DNA of 64,000 bases, taken from positions 4,116,001 to 4,180,000 of the forward strand of contig NZ_CP098323.1 in NCBI RefSeq assembly GCF_023657595.1, in the 5' to 3' direction. Each line of letters starts with the position of its first letter. The stretch's first letter is position 1. Source of the DNA: Cytobacillus firmus. Lineage in GTDB: Bacteria; Bacillota; Bacilli; Bacillales; Cytobacillaceae. Both the position numbers and the translations under genes were made by a program. Positions 25,471 to 35,167 of the stretch are shown here, piece by piece. Below the pieces are notes generated by a model, which worked only from the letters and a program-made list of their open reading frames with translations, was not told the DNA's origin and did no database searches.

Positions 25471-26361
25471 TTAGGTTACAGCCTCTGTTTTTGATTTGAT
25501 ATAGAAATAGAGCAGCATTCCAAAAGGAACGGCTAAGAAAGTAAATATTTTATTCGGAGCTTCAGCTATAAACCTCTTATTATTTATTAACAAGCTGCTG
25601 GACACATAATGGATGGCCTGCCTAAACTTGAACGAAAGACTGGCAAATGGGAGCTTCATTAACTCTTTCCGATAGAAGGCAAAGCCTTTTGGATTTCTCC
25701 GATATTGATTTAACATATTCAAAGAAGAACCATCTGGAAGATACTCTACACAGCATAGTACTTCATTCATGAGAAGCATTTCATATTGCTGATCAAGCAT
25801 ATAGTACTTGTAAGCCAGCCCAACATATTTTTCATTCTGGAAAATAGGGTAGGGGTATTGTTTTGTTAAATCCGTACGATACACCAGCTTTTTATCACCT
25901 TTAACACCGTGATTATTATAAAGATCAAACAATGTAGACGTCTCTAAATGATCAGGCATTCTAGTGCCAATAACTTCAAAATCTGTATTTGTATCCAAAC
26001 CAATTATTCCGCTTACTTTTTCACTGCCATATTGTCCCCAGAATGAATTAATTTTTTCAACCGCATCAACAGGCATATAATCATCAGAGTCTATGCAGAC
26101 ATTTAGTTCAGTATCAATAAGCTCATACGCAGTGTTGTGGGCTCCATGCATTCCCTGGTTTTCCTGCCAAACATATTTGATTTCAATTTCATTTTCCTTT
26201 ATCCATCCATTTACTAATTTTTGAGTATGATCTGTAGACCCATCATCAATGATAAGCCAGATAAAGTCCTTGCTGGTTTGGCGGATTAGACTTTGATAGC
26301 ATTTATCCAGACAATAGGCACGGTTATAAGTGGGGGTAAATACAGTTAACTTTTTCTTCAT
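25471..26361 (-). CDS. Glycosyltransferase family 2
   Basis: 296 aa from the ATG at 26361 (GGGGTG 6 nt upstream). A GTG at 26370 would add three residues. GT-A motifs: TVFTPTYNRAYCLDKCYQSL, WLIIDDGSTD and the metal-binding CIDSDDYM near residue 95. It occupies the epsE position, but its sequence is a generic GT2 and not recognisably the EpsE flagellar clutch, so a motility role should not be assumed. Confidence 0.8.
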   Translation of the reverse strand: MKKKLTVFTPTYNRAYCLDKCYQSLIRQTSKDFIWLIIDDGSTDHTQKLVNGWIKENEIEIKYVWQENQGMHGAHNTAYELIDTELNVCIDSDDYMPVDAVEKINSFWGQYGSEKVSGIIGLDTNTDFEVIGTRMPDHLETSTLFDLYNNHGVKGDKKLVYRTDLTKQYPYPIFQNEKYVGLAYKYYMLDQQYEMLLMNEVLCCVEYLPDGSSLNMLNQYRRNPKGFAFYRKELMKLPFASLSFKFRQAIHYVSSSLLINNKRFIAEAPNKIFTFLAVPFGMLLYFYIKSKTEAVT

Positions 26362-26366
26362 TCTAT

Positions 26367-27476
26367 TCACCCCGCTACCGTTAAATAAAAGGCTTCAATT
26401 TCAAGTGCAGTTGCAGTTATATCATATCCCTTAGCTTTAAAAGGCTCTTTGAAGCTTCTTCTTGAAGTATCTGATAAAGGCAATCTTTCCAGCTTATCCC
26501 TCCAAAGAGACTTTTCGTTTATGGAAACGAATTCAACTAAGTTCATCCCCAGATCAACTTCTGGTGAAACCTGGTCTGAAATAAAACAAGGCAGTCCGGC
26601 ACCTTGTGCTTCAATTAACGAAACCGGCAAACCCTCGTGCAACGATGGAAAAACAAATACATCCAGCCCTTGTAGAATCCGATTGATATCACTTCGCACT
26701 CCCAAAAACTTAACCTTTTTATCTAAATGTAAACCGCTAACTTTTTTTTCAATGTCTTTCCGCAATGGCCCATCTCCAACCAGCAGCAAAACTGCATTTT
26801 CATTTACCTTACAAAAATCCGCAAAAACATCAATAAGAAACGAATGGTTCTTTTGATGAGCAAACCTGCCAACATGACCTAAAACAAAATTATTTTGATT
26901 TAGCTGTAACTCTTTCCGTACTTGTTTCCTCACTTCAGAAGAATAAGAGAATTTATCATACTCTATTCCATTTTTCAAAATCCTAGTAAGCCCGGATTTC
27001 TTATTGAATAACCATTTAGCAGCATAATTAGAGCAAGCAAAAAAACTTGTTGAGTTCGGAATAATGAGTTTTCCTGCCATCCATTTATAGGTCCTTGCAG
27101 GCAACCCTCCCTCACTTTGTGTATTATGGCTATGCGAAATTCGAATAGGTAATCCTGCTTTTTTGGCTGATCTTAAAACGATTCCGCTCATCTTATCCAT
27201 ATGTGAATGAACGATCTTATAATATTTATGTCCTAAGAAGAATTGATCCAATTCCCGCATATATTTAAAATGTCCCACTTCTGATACATAAGGAATTCTA
27301 TGAATCTTCCCGCCCATTTTTCTGATTTCATCATCAAAGGCACCTGGTTTACATGTCAGGAAATCAAATTGTACCTTGGAACGGTCGATATTGCGGTATA
27401 AATTCATAATCAGGGTCTCAGCTCCGCCCCTATTCATATTAACCACAACGTGTAATACCCTTAATGGACTGCCCAC
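26367..27476 (-). CDS. epsF: EpsF-like glycosyltransferase family 4
   Basis: 369 aa. VLHVVVNMNRGGAETLIMNL at the N-terminus, GHVGRFAHQKNHSFLIDVF near residue 200 and FVFPSLHEGLPVSLIEAQGAGLP near 280. It matches B. subtilis EpsF in length and order. It overlaps epsD by 16 bp and is coupled to the downstream GT2. Confidence 0.85.
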   Translation of the reverse strand: MGSPLRVLHVVVNMNRGGAETLIMNLYRNIDRSKVQFDFLTCKPGAFDDEIRKMGGKIHRIPYVSEVGHFKYMRELDQFFLGHKYYKIVHSHMDKMSGIVLRSAKKAGLPIRISHSHNTQSEGGLPARTYKWMAGKLIIPNSTSFFACSNYAAKWLFNKKSGLTRILKNGIEYDKFSYSSEVRKQVRKELQLNQNNFVLGHVGRFAHQKNHSFLIDVFADFCKVNENAVLLLVGDGPLRKDIEKKVSGLHLDKKVKFLGVRSDINRILQGLDVFVFPSLHEGLPVSLIEAQGAGLPCFISDQVSPEVDLGMNLVEFVSINEKSLWRDKLERLPLSDTSRRSFKEPFKAKGYDITATALEIEAFYLTVAG

Positions 27477-28612
27477 TGAACCACCTCCATCTCATCCATG
27501 AGTTTTGCATACAACATCTTTTGTTCATTTAGTGTTCTATTCAAACTGTATTTTTCTAAAATAATTCTTCGGCTTTGTAAGCCTAGCTGCCTTCTTAAAT
27601 TATTGTTCTTGGCAAGAGTCATAATCCTATCTGCCAGTTCTAGATCATTTCTGCCAATGAGCCAGCCATTTATATCATTTTGCACCAATTCCCGATGACC
27701 TCTGTTATCCACAGCTATTATTGGAAGGCCGCAAGCCATTGCCTCCATTATGTTAACTGGAAGGCCTTCCCGCAAACTTGAAGCAACAGCAAGATCACTC
27801 ATTTTTACCAGGTATTCCACATCTTTCCTGAAACCTAAGAAATGAACCATATCTTCTACTCCAAGTTTCTTCGCAAGCTGTCTGCAGTCTTCCAATAAAA
27901 CTCCTTCGCCCGCTAAAAGCAGCTTAGCACTGGGAACTTGTTCTTTTATCAATCCCATTGCCTTAATCAGTAACTGCTGATTCTTATTTCGGTTAAATTC
28001 TGCTGCATAAAACAGCAAAAAAGCATCATGATCATAATGATGCTCTGCTCTTAAGACAGATTTGTGAAATCCTTCTATTCGGGAAAATCTTTCTGTGTCC
28101 ACTCCAACACCATGAACATGCTCTATCTGTTTTGCCTTAAACTTATGCTTTACAGCAAGTTTATAATCCTCATTATTAATAGTAATAAGACAGTCTGTTA
28201 GGCTAGAAAGCGCTCTTTCAATAGGATAATAGATAAGCCAATTTAATAGAGATGCACCTTTGCAAAAATGGAATCCATGTGCCGTATAAATGACCTTTGT
28301 GCCATGCCCTCTGGCTGATCCCGCAGCCAGCCTGGCCAATACACCGCCCATCGGAGTGTGGCAATGGATGATTTTATACTCGTTTTCATCAATAATTGCC
28401 TTTAATTGCTTATATGCTACAATGTTCTTCCACTTGAAGGGAGATCTTTGAATAGGTATATTAAATTTCTTATCTACATAAGGGAGACCTAACTCACCGG
28501 CAGCTGCGACGTGAACCTCCCATCCTTGTTCTTTAAACCATTTTAGATAAGGCAAATGGAAAGCACTGAAATGGTAGTCAACTGTTGCACAAAATAACAC
28601 CTTTTTTCTCAT
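27461..28612 (-). CDS. epsD: EpsD-like glycosyltransferase family 4
   Basis: 383 aa. The N-terminus KVLFCATVDYHFSAFHLPYL, the segment IIHCHTPMGGVLARLA and the TAHGFHFCKGASLLNWLIYY region are characteristic of EpsD and related N-acetylgalactosaminyl- or bacillosamine-extending GT4 enzymes. The C-terminal motif SLREGLPVNIMEAMACGLPI is present. It probably adds the second sugar of the repeat unit. Confidence 0.85.
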   Translation of the reverse strand: MRKKVLFCATVDYHFSAFHLPYLKWFKEQGWEVHVAAAGELGLPYVDKKFNIPIQRSPFKWKNIVAYKQLKAIIDENEYKIIHCHTPMGGVLARLAAGSARGHGTKVIYTAHGFHFCKGASLLNWLIYYPIERALSSLTDCLITINNEDYKLAVKHKFKAKQIEHVHGVGVDTERFSRIEGFHKSVLRAEHHYDHDAFLLFYAAEFNRNKNQQLLIKAMGLIKEQVPSAKLLLAGEGVLLEDCRQLAKKLGVEDMVHFLGFRKDVEYLVKMSDLAVASSLREGLPVNIMEAMACGLPIIAVDNRGHRELVQNDINGWLIGRNDLELADRIMTLAKNNNLRRQLGLQSRRIILEKYSLNRTLNEQKMLYAKLMDEMEVVQWAVH

Positions 28613-28622
28613 AGGCTTCTCC

Positions 28623-29504
28623 CTATTTGATTAATTGTCTATCAAGAACAGCTGATAGATAATCTAAAAGATCTTTCCTTAATTCTCCTCGCTTTAAAGC
28701 AAATTCAATCGTAGTTTGGATAAAGCCCATTTTTTCGCCGACATCATATCTGACACCTTCAAAGTCATAAGCGTAAACCGCTTCATGCAAATTCAAGCCG
28801 GCAATGGCGTCTGTTAATTGGATCTCTCCGCCTGCTCCAGGTTTTTGTTCACTTAAAATTTCGAAAATTCTAGGGTTTAGAATATATCTTCCCATAATTG
28901 CAAGGTTTGAAGGGGCTTCATCCTGCCTTGGCTTTTCCACCAGGTTATTAACACTGTAAAAGCGATTCCCAATTTCGTTTCCATCCACAATTCCGTATCT
29001 GGACACTTCTTCATTTGCAACCTGCTGTACTCCAAGGATTGATGCATTGTATCTCTCGTATTGTTCAATCATTTGCTTTAGACAAGGCTTTTCGGCTTGC
29101 ACGATATCATCACCTAACAAAACTGCAAAAGGCTCGTTTCCAATGAATTTGCGTGCACACCATATGGCATGGCCCAACCCCTTTGGCTCCTTTTGGCGAA
29201 TGTAATGGATATCCGCCATCTGTGATGACTTTTGCACTTCATTTAATAACTCAAGCTTTCCTTTTTCTAGAAGGTTTTGCTCTAATTCAAAGGAATGGTC
29301 AAAGTGATCTTCAATTGCCCTTTTTCCTTTTCCGGTTACAATAATGATATCTTCAATGCCTGCTTCAATGGCTTCCTCTATTATGTACTGAATTGTTGGC
29401 TTATCAACGATTGGCAGCATTTCCTTGGGCATGGCTTTTGTTGCAGGTAAGAATCTCGTTCCCAAACCTGCTGCAGGAATTATGGCTTTTCTTACTTTCT
29501 TCAT
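28623..29504 (-). CDS. galU: UTP-glucose-1-phosphate uridylyltransferase
   Basis: 293 aa, the usual GalU/GtaB/YngB length. The nucleotide-binding motif [20 protein letters not shown] is at residues 11-30, and VEKP and GRYIL motifs follow. It makes UDP-glucose, which galE (20859-21950) and the UDP-glucose dehydrogenase (42029-43357) can convert onward. B. subtilis eps lacks this gene, so its placement between epsC and epsD is a local variation. Confidence 0.9.
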   Translation of the reverse strand: MKKVRKAIIPAAGLGTRFLPATKAMPKEMLPIVDKPTIQYIIEEAIEAGIEDIIIVTGKGKRAIEDHFDHSFELEQNLLEKGKLELLNEVQKSSQMADIHYIRQKEPKGLGHAIWCARKFIGNEPFAVLLGDDIVQAEKPCLKQMIEQYERYNASILGVQQVANEEVSRYGIVDGNEIGNRFYSVNNLVEKPRQDEAPSNLAIMGRYILNPRIFEILSEQKPGAGGEIQLTDAIAGLNLHEAVYAYDFEGVRYDVGEKMGFIQTTIEFALKRGELRKDLLDYLSAVLDRQLIK

Positions 29505-29521
29505 TATATAATCCGCCTTTC

Positions 29522-31351
29522 TTAACTTGAGATTGACATAACCGGCTCTGGCATTGCAGCTTTGTTGTTTGCCAGATTAATAAGTGTTTCTCTTAAAGCT
29601 CCCTTATCAAGGGAATGATAGGTTTGTATGATTTCATCTATGTCCTCGAGATAAAGATTTGCCGTTTTTCCAATATAAATGTTTGGATATACCTGCTGCT
29701 CCTGTACTTCATCGTCCTTTAGCAATTCCTCGAAAAGCTTCTCTCCGGGTCTGATGCCAGTAAACTTTATCCCAATCTCTTCAATAGAATGACCCGATAA
29801 TTTGATTAAGTTTCTTGCAAGATCTACTATTTTTACCGGATCTCCCATATCCAGCACAAATATTTCCCCTCCTCTTGCTAAAGCACCTGCCTGTATGACT
29901 AATCTTGATGCCTCGGGAATGGTCATAAAATAGCGAACCATATCGGGATGTGTGACAGTTACCGGTCCACCTTTTTCGATTTGCTTTTTAAATAGGGGAA
30001 TGACACTGCCTCGTGATCCCAGGACATTGCCGAAACGGACAGCAACAAATTTCGTTTCACTGTTTTGATCCATATTTTGAACAATCATTTCAGCGAGACG
30101 CTTGGACGCACCCATTACACTTGTTGGATTAACCGCTTTATCGGTAGAGACCATGACAAAGGTTTTCACTCCATGCCAGCTGGCCGCTTCTGCGACATTC
30201 CTGGTACCAATGATATTGTTCTTAACCGCTTCTTCGGGATTTCTCTCCATAAGAGGCACATGCTTATGGGCAGCAGCATGATATACCACATCAGGTTGGT
30301 ACATACTCATTACAGACATCATTTTTTTTGCGTCCTGCAAATCAGCTATTTCCGTCAAGAACTCGATTGGCAGATGGCTGAATTTCTCTTTTAACTCAAG
30401 TTCAATGGAATAGATGCTATTTTCCCCATGTCCCAAAAGCACAAGCCTTTGCGGTTTAAATTTTGATATTTGACGGCAGATTTCAGAGCCAATTGAGCCG
30501 CCTGCACCTGTCACCAAAACTGTTTTGTTCGTTACATATTCAGATATAGATTCTATATCCAAATCAACAGGACTCCTTCCCAGAAGGTCTTCAACCTTTA
30601 CATCCCGGAAAGCATTCACAGATATTTTCCCTGTCACCAGGTCCTCCAGCATCGGCAGAATCTGGGTTTTGGCTTTCGTTTTAGCGCATTCCTGAAAAAT
30701 CAAACTTAACTCTTTTCTGCTTAGTGATGGAATGGCGATGATGATGTTCTCAATACCTAATTTAATTACTGTTTCAGGTATTTGCGTTATATCGCCGACA
30801 ACAGGTAACCCTAGAATATGCAATTGATCCTTTCTGCGGTCATCATCGATAAAAGCAATTGGATGCAGTTCGGCTTCATTATTTTTTAATAACTGCCTGG
30901 CTACCATCGTCCCGGCTGAACCAGCGCCAATTATGAGGGTCCTTTTTTTGTTGTTATTTTTTATTAAGTAATTGTCGCGATAAATTCTCCAGCAGAATCT
31001 TGATCCACCAATAAGAAGCATTTGCAGCAGCCAGGTTACAGCCAGGAGCCTGTAGTAAATTTCCTGCAGCAGTATTTGCTGGATCAGGACTGCTGTCAAA
31101 ATGGATAAGCTAACCACTTTAAAAATGATGATTAATTCACCAATACTGGCATACTCCCATGCTTTATGATAGATTTTAAATTTAAATGAAAATAAATGAT
31201 GACTTACTATAATGCCGATGGAGCTAATTAAAACAGGCAAAGTAATCACATAAATGCTGGCATCTACTAAAAATCGTCCCAGGAAAATGGCAGACAAAAC
31301 AATAAAAGAATCAGCCAAAATAAACAGCGACAGTCTTTGTCGATACGACAT
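29522..31351 (-). CDS. epsC: EpsC-like UDP-sugar 4,6-dehydratase
   Basis: 609 aa. Four N-terminal membrane helices (about residues 8-110), then a CoA/NAD-binding-like domain with [14 protein letters not shown], then an SDR domain starting [14 protein letters not shown] near 283. This is the CapD/PglF/EpsC architecture: it converts UDP-GlcNAc to the 4-keto-6-deoxy sugar used by EpsN and EpsM. RBS AAAGGAGG. It is the first large gene after the EAR element. Confidence 0.9.
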   Translation of the reverse strand: MSYRQRLSLFILADSFIVLSAIFLGRFLVDASIYVITLPVLISSIGIIVSHHLFSFKFKIYHKAWEYASIGELIIIFKVVSLSILTAVLIQQILLQEIYYRLLAVTWLLQMLLIGGSRFCWRIYRDNYLIKNNNKKRTLIIGAGSAGTMVARQLLKNNEAELHPIAFIDDDRRKDQLHILGLPVVGDITQIPETVIKLGIENIIIAIPSLSRKELSLIFQECAKTKAKTQILPMLEDLVTGKISVNAFRDVKVEDLLGRSPVDLDIESISEYVTNKTVLVTGAGGSIGSEICRQISKFKPQRLVLLGHGENSIYSIELELKEKFSHLPIEFLTEIADLQDAKKMMSVMSMYQPDVVYHAAAHKHVPLMERNPEEAVKNNIIGTRNVAEAASWHGVKTFVMVSTDKAVNPTSVMGASKRLAEMIVQNMDQNSETKFVAVRFGNVLGSRGSVIPLFKKQIEKGGPVTVTHPDMVRYFMTIPEASRLVIQAGALARGGEIFVLDMGDPVKIVDLARNLIKLSGHSIEEIGIKFTGIRPGEKLFEELLKDDEVQEQQVYPNIYIGKTANLYLEDIDEIIQTYHSLDKGALRETLINLANNKAAMPEPVMSISS

Positions 31352-31384
31352 GTTTTCCCTCCTTTACATGATTTTCGATTACAT

Positions 31385-31525
31385 TTATTCAAGCGTTATA
31401 TTTCTTCGCTGTATGGCGTATTCAACCAGCTTCCTGATCTCTTCCAGCTGTTCTCTAGTAGCATCTTGTTTTATATACCTTACAGCCTTCTTAATTGACT
31501 TTGGAAATTTATCAATCTCTTTCAT
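31385..31525 (-). CDS. Small protein, 46 aa, between EAR and epsC
   Basis: An ATG with a strong AAAGGAGATG box encodes 46 residues with two predicted helices. The second one (REQLEEIRKLVEYAIQRRN) resembles the end of the SinR dimerisation domain in the same locus (KEQLEEYKKLLEFIKWQN) and the EEIRK stretch of B. subtilis SinI. It lacks the LDxEW motif of SinI/SinR. It sits just downstream of the EAR-associated terminator. An anti-SinR or other regulatory role is speculative. That it is a real gene is well supported by the RBS and position. Confidence 0.65.
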   Translation of the reverse strand: MKEIDKFPKSIKKAVRYIKQDATREQLEEIRKLVEYAIQRRNITLE

Positions 31526-31550
31526 TCCTGCATCTCCTTTGATAAATAAT

Positions 31551-31600
31551 AAAAACCTTCATAATAGGGTTTAGACCAAACCTTATTATGAAGATTTTTA
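31551..31600 (-). terminator. Intrinsic terminator downstream of EAR
   Basis: A long stem (minus strand CTTCATAATA..GGTTT / AAACC..TATTATGAAG, short GGTCT loop) followed by a T-run. It lies directly after the EAR element and before the 46-aa gene and epsC, exactly where processive antitermination would be needed. Confidence 0.85.
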
Positions 31601-31610
31601 TTAATAATTG

Positions 31611-31730
31611 GGGCATTCAACCCCTCCTCACATCACACTTTCGACGACCGGCGTCTAAGGTCTTTCAACCCACAGCATGACCGAGTGCCTCCATTGATAA
31701 CGGCAAGGAGACATCGCCACATTAAAGAAC
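31611..31730 (-). ncRNA. EAR (eps-associated RNA) antitermination element
   Basis: The gap between epsB and epsC is where the EAR element of Bacillales eps operons lies. On the minus strand it carries conserved blocks that I recognise from that family, such as TCTCCTTGCCGTTATCAATG, GAGGCACTCGGTCATGCTGT and GACGCCGGTCGTCGAAAGTG. Known EAR RNAs let RNA polymerase read through distal terminators in the long eps transcript. Two such terminators (31551-31600, 15388-15425) lie downstream here. A GTTCTTT half-site lies at its upstream edge (31724-31730). Exact ends are approximate. Confidence 0.85.
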
Positions 31731-31803
31731 ATTTAATTCTAAATAACGAACAAAATCTTTAAAAAATATATGTCAGCTCCTAGCTGAACATACTACTTTT
31801 TTA

Positions 31804-32475
31804 CTAGCTTTTCTCATTTAAAATAACTCCGACAATCTTTGATCTTGCATACTCTAAAACTTTTCTTGACTCGATAGCACTTTCCATTTTTGTTTTGTCC
31901 TTCCTAACTACCAGAACAACACCATTACTTAAATTGGCGAGAATTTTTGTATCAGTTACTTCGAGTACTGGGGGAGAGTCGATTAAAATGATGTCGTAAA
32001 GGGAGCTTACTTTTTGCAGCAGCTGTTTCATCATTTCTGATGCAAGTAATTCAGCAGGATTAAAAGGGATTGTGCCGCTTGTTAGAATATCCAGGCTGCC
32101 AATTTCTGAAGATAGAACTGTTTCTTCAAAGCTGACCTTTCCTGTCAGAATATCTGTTAAACCGGTATTATTGGCTGTCTTAAAAATATGATGCACACTT
32201 GGGTTTCTTAAACTCCCATCAATAAGGAGAACCTTTTCTTTTTGCTGGGCCATTGATACGGCAATATTGGAAGCTGTCGTAGACTTCCCTTCCCATTTTC
32301 CTGGTGAAGTTATCAGCAAAGTATTGCTTTTTCTCTCTCCGTTAATAAAATAGAGATTTGTTCGTATAGTCCGATATTGTTCAGAAATGATCGATTCAGG
32401 GTTCGTGTAGGCAATCAAGTTCCGTTTCTTAACGGCTGATTCTGATTTTCTTTTACTTAAAACCAATCGTTTCAC
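31804..32475 (-). CDS. epsB: EpsB-like bacterial tyrosine kinase
   Basis: 223 aa. Walker A SPGKWEGKSTTASN, Walker A' VLLIDGSLRNPSVHH and Walker B DIILIDSPPVLE identify a BY-kinase that works with the EpsA membrane activator to control chain length. The C-terminus ends VILNEKS with no tyrosine cluster, so classic tail autophosphorylation sites are missing. Start GTG overlaps epsA by 23 bp, implying translational coupling. Confidence 0.85.
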   Translation of the reverse strand: MKRLVLSKRKSESAVKKRNLIAYTNPESIISEQYRTIRTNLYFINGERKSNTLLITSPGKWEGKSTTASNIAVSMAQQKEKVLLIDGSLRNPSVHHIFKTANNTGLTDILTGKVSFEETVLSSEIGSLDILTSGTIPFNPAELLASEMMKQLLQKVSSLYDIILIDSPPVLEVTDTKILANLSNGVVLVVRKDKTKMESAIESRKVLEYARSKIVGVILNEKS

Positions 32476-33178
32476 CTCTAAACTCTAATTTTGTTTGTCT
32501 GTTCTTTCTTTTGTTTACATTCTTTTTATTTATTTTTGAAACGCTTCCCAACACTTGGATGCCGAGTACAGATTCAATATCCTTTTCAGATTTAATTGAA
32601 TCATCAAGAGAGTCAATTAAGAAGATTAAACCAATCCCTGCAATAATCCCAAAGATGAAAGCGGCAATAATAATTTTATTTTGATTATCTTCATTAATTG
32701 GTATCGGATTTATTTTTGCTTCTGACAAAACTCTCACATCTTCGAATCCCATTATGTTGGGAATTTCTTCAATAAATACTTTGGCAGTTGTATTGGCAAT
32801 ATCCGCAGCTCTCGTTGGATTGGTATCAGTAACAGTGATTTTTACTACTTGGGTATCATCTATGCTGCCTACATTAATACTGCCAGCAAGTGAACTCGGT
32901 GAACTCTGAAGTTCCAGTTCCCTAATTACTTTTTCCAATACTATTGTGTCTTTAATAATTACCTGTAAAGTATTTCGATAACCCGTCTCAGCGTTTATTA
33001 TGATATTTGTCGAAGTTTCATATAATGGAACCGTCTTGTTAGCATTGCTATAAAACCACCCAGCTGCTGTTGCTATAACAGCAAAAACAATTACAATCCA
33101 AATACGTTTTTTTATTACCCTAAACAGATCTTTTAAATTAATTTCTTTAGCTACTCTTTGATCTTGAAAATGATTCAT
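32453..33178 (-). CDS. epsA: EpsA-like chain-length regulator (Wzz, BY-kinase activator)
   Basis: 241 aa from the ATG at 33178, which has AAGGTGG 7 nt upstream. A GTG at 33187 is less likely. It has two membrane helices (about residues 27-46 and 168-188) flanking an extracytoplasmic domain, and an N-terminal NLKDLFRVIKKR as in Wzz proteins. It anchors and activates the EpsB kinase. It is the first gene of the eps operon, 120 bp after the predicted promoter. Confidence 0.85.
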   Translation of the reverse strand: MNHFQDQRVAKEINLKDLFRVIKKRIWIVIVFAVIATAAGWFYSNANKTVPLYETSTNIIINAETGYRNTLQVIIKDTIVLEKVIRELELQSSPSSLAGSINVGSIDDTQVVKITVTDTNPTRAADIANTTAKVFIEEIPNIMGFEDVRVLSEAKINPIPINEDNQNKIIIAAFIFGIIAGIGLIFLIDSLDDSIKSEKDIESVLGIQVLGSVSKINKKNVNKRKNRQTKLEFRGETIGFK

Positions 33179-33208
33179 AGTAACCACCTTATTGGTATGT
33201 TTTCAATT

Positions 33209-33224
33209 GTTCTGAATAAAGAAC
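33209..33224. promoter_or_regulatory. SinR-like operator 2, eps leader
   Basis: GTTCTGAATAAAGAAC. The right half is a perfect GTTCTTT on the minus strand and the left half deviates in two bases. It lies in the eps 5' leader about 30 bp before the epsA ATG, roughly 75-90 bp downstream of the predicted transcription start. Confidence 0.6.
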
Positions 33225-33304
33225 TGTTAGATCAAAAAAAATTCTAGATAACAACTTTTATAGGTTTTACACCAGAATTAATAGGAAATTTTTATCATAT
33301 CCCT

Positions 33305-33333
33305 ATTTTAGTTCTCTATAAAGAACAAGTCAA
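33305..33333 (-). promoter_or_regulatory. eps operon sigma-A promoter
   Basis: On the minus strand, -35 TTGACT (33328-33333), a 17-bp spacer and -10 TAAAAT (33305-33310). The spacer consists almost entirely of the SinR-like palindrome at 33311-33326. Confidence 0.7.
33311..33326. promoter_or_regulatory. SinR-like operator 1, eps promoter
   Basis: GTTCTCTATAAAGAAC: both halves match GTTCTYT with a 2-bp spacer. It occupies the spacer between the eps -35 and -10 boxes, so bound SinR would exclude RNA polymerase. Confidence 0.8.
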
Positions 33334-33361
33334 TACCAACATACAAATTTTTCTGATAATT

Positions 33362-35158
33362 TTATAGCGCGGTTTCCATTTGCTTTCCGAGTAGATTGCT
33401 AAACATCCCATTCTTTTCACTTGCCAGCTTGCCGAACTCACCTCTTTGGATTATTTCTCCTTTATCCAGCACCACTACTTGATCTGCGTTTCTTATTGTA
33501 GAAAGACGGTGAGCAATTACAATTATTGTCATTTTCCCTTTTAGTTTTTCAAGTGATTCTTGAATTTTTGTTTCATTTTCTGTATCTAGTGCACTTGTTG
33601 CTTCATCCAATACTAAGATCGATGGTTTCCGTAAAATAGCACGCGCAAGGACAAGACGCTGACGTTCACCACCGGACAATCTTATTCCCCTATCACCAAT
33701 AAGGGTATCAATTCCTTGAGGAAGATTTTTAACAAAGTCAGCTGAAGCAAACTCTAAAGCTTCCCAAATCTCTTCCTCAGTTGCATTTGGCTGAATCAAC
33801 ATTAGATTTTCTCTAATCGTTGTATTAAATAGAAATGGATCCTGGGGGACATAACTGAGCGAACGTCTTAACGCTAAGAGGTTTTCCTTTGATAACGGAA
33901 TTCCATCTATTAGAATATCGCCTTTTTCAGGCTGGTTTAGTCCCATTAATAGGTCAATCAAAGTACTTTTGCCAGCTCCGGATTTCCCAACTACCGCTGA
34001 CATATGATTTGCAGGAAAGAATACATTAATCCTATTCAAGGCGTATACATTTTCGTTTTGGGTATACCGAAAAAATACATTTTTACACTCGATTCCATTC
34101 ATAACATTTAGAGGCGTTATTTTTTGAAATTCTAAAGCATCTAATTCTTTAGATGCCTGAGATTCACTTTTTAATTGGATAACTGCTTTTAGAGCTGGGA
34201 TGGTGGTCGCTATTTGTTCAAGGCTTGATTGAATCCCCGTCACTCTTGGCCATAACCTTGTAAAAATAATAATAATCAGCATTAACTGAGCGGGCTGCGA
34301 ATTAAACAGATTCACAGATAAAAAAATAAAAATAGAAATGAATACAGCTGAAGCAACTTTGTAATAGAATTGTGAAGCGGTTTTTAGCTTTATATATTCC
34401 ATTTGTTCATCGTACATGCTCTGTGTAATTGACTGAAACCAACTCATACGGGATTGTTCCATTGTGTTACTTTTAATATCTTTTATTCCATTAAAATTAT
34501 CTGTAACACCTGCTAAAAAAATCCTCCCTAGTTCAGACGTTTTCCCGCCAAGTAAACGGGATCTTTTTATGAATCCCCGGGAAAAAACAGATAAAATCAA
34601 ACCGCTTAATAATACATATAATGTGATTTCAGGTGATAATAAAAAAGCAATACCAATTTGAATAAATGTGAAAATAATGGCAGTAATAAACTGTAAAAAT
34701 ATATTTGTACCAGCATGAACACGGGCCAATTCAGAAGTAATTGTATTTATGAGATCTGATTTCCTCTTTTTAACATAAAATCCCCAATTCGCATGAAGCA
34801 AATCCCTATAAATCTCCATTCTTAAGTATCGGGCAAACCCATGCTGAACCTTTACGTTTTGAATCGTCACATATCGTTGAAGCAAATTTTGAAGAATATT
34901 AACTAGCAAAAACATTAAAAGTATGAAGGCTAACCCATATGTGGTTGGAATTTGCTGAAGAAAATAAAGGGCCTTTGTTGCAGCCAAGGTCCCTCCCTCA
35001 AAGTTTACAATACCACTATAACTAATGACCGGAATTAGCAGCAATAAGCCAACTCCATCTAGAGAACTAATAAGAACCATACCTAGGAGGTTTATATATA
35101 GTTTTTTCCCAGAGTAGGAATATAACTGTTTGAAAAAATATAAAACTTGTTTCATCAT
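33362..35158 (-). CDS. Lasso peptide ABC exporter (D protein)
   Basis: 598 aa. The N-terminal permease half has about six membrane helices. The ATPase half has Walker A GKSGAGKST, signature LSGGERQR and Walker B ILVLDEATSALD. It is the last gene of the lasso operon and should export the mature peptide and provide immunity. It starts ATGATG just after an eight-G tract that also serves as the ribosome-binding region. No terminator is visible between its stop and the eps promoter 30 bp away. Confidence 0.85.
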   Translation of the reverse strand: MMKQVLYFFKQLYSYSGKKLYINLLGMVLISSLDGVGLLLLIPVISYSGIVNFEGGTLAATKALYFLQQIPTTYGLAFILLMFLLVNILQNLLQRYVTIQNVKVQHGFARYLRMEIYRDLLHANWGFYVKKRKSDLINTITSELARVHAGTNIFLQFITAIIFTFIQIGIAFLLSPEITLYVLLSGLILSVFSRGFIKRSRLLGGKTSELGRIFLAGVTDNFNGIKDIKSNTMEQSRMSWFQSITQSMYDEQMEYIKLKTASQFYYKVASAVFISIFIFLSVNLFNSQPAQLMLIIIIFTRLWPRVTGIQSSLEQIATTIPALKAVIQLKSESQASKELDALEFQKITPLNVMNGIECKNVFFRYTQNENVYALNRINVFFPANHMSAVVGKSGAGKSTLIDLLMGLNQPEKGDILIDGIPLSKENLLALRRSLSYVPQDPFLFNTTIRENLMLIQPNATEEEIWEALEFASADFVKNLPQGIDTLIGDRGIRLSGGERQRLVLARAILRKPSILVLDEATSALDTENETKIQESLEKLKGKMTIIVIAHRLSTIRNADQVVVLDKGEIIQRGEFGKLASEKNGMFSNLLGKQMETAL

Positions 35159-35167
35159 AACCCCCCC

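Noticed and set aside
25471-26361. EpsE flagellar clutch
   Set aside because: It occupies a similar position, but the sequence is a generic GT2 without recognisable EpsE features beyond the fold.
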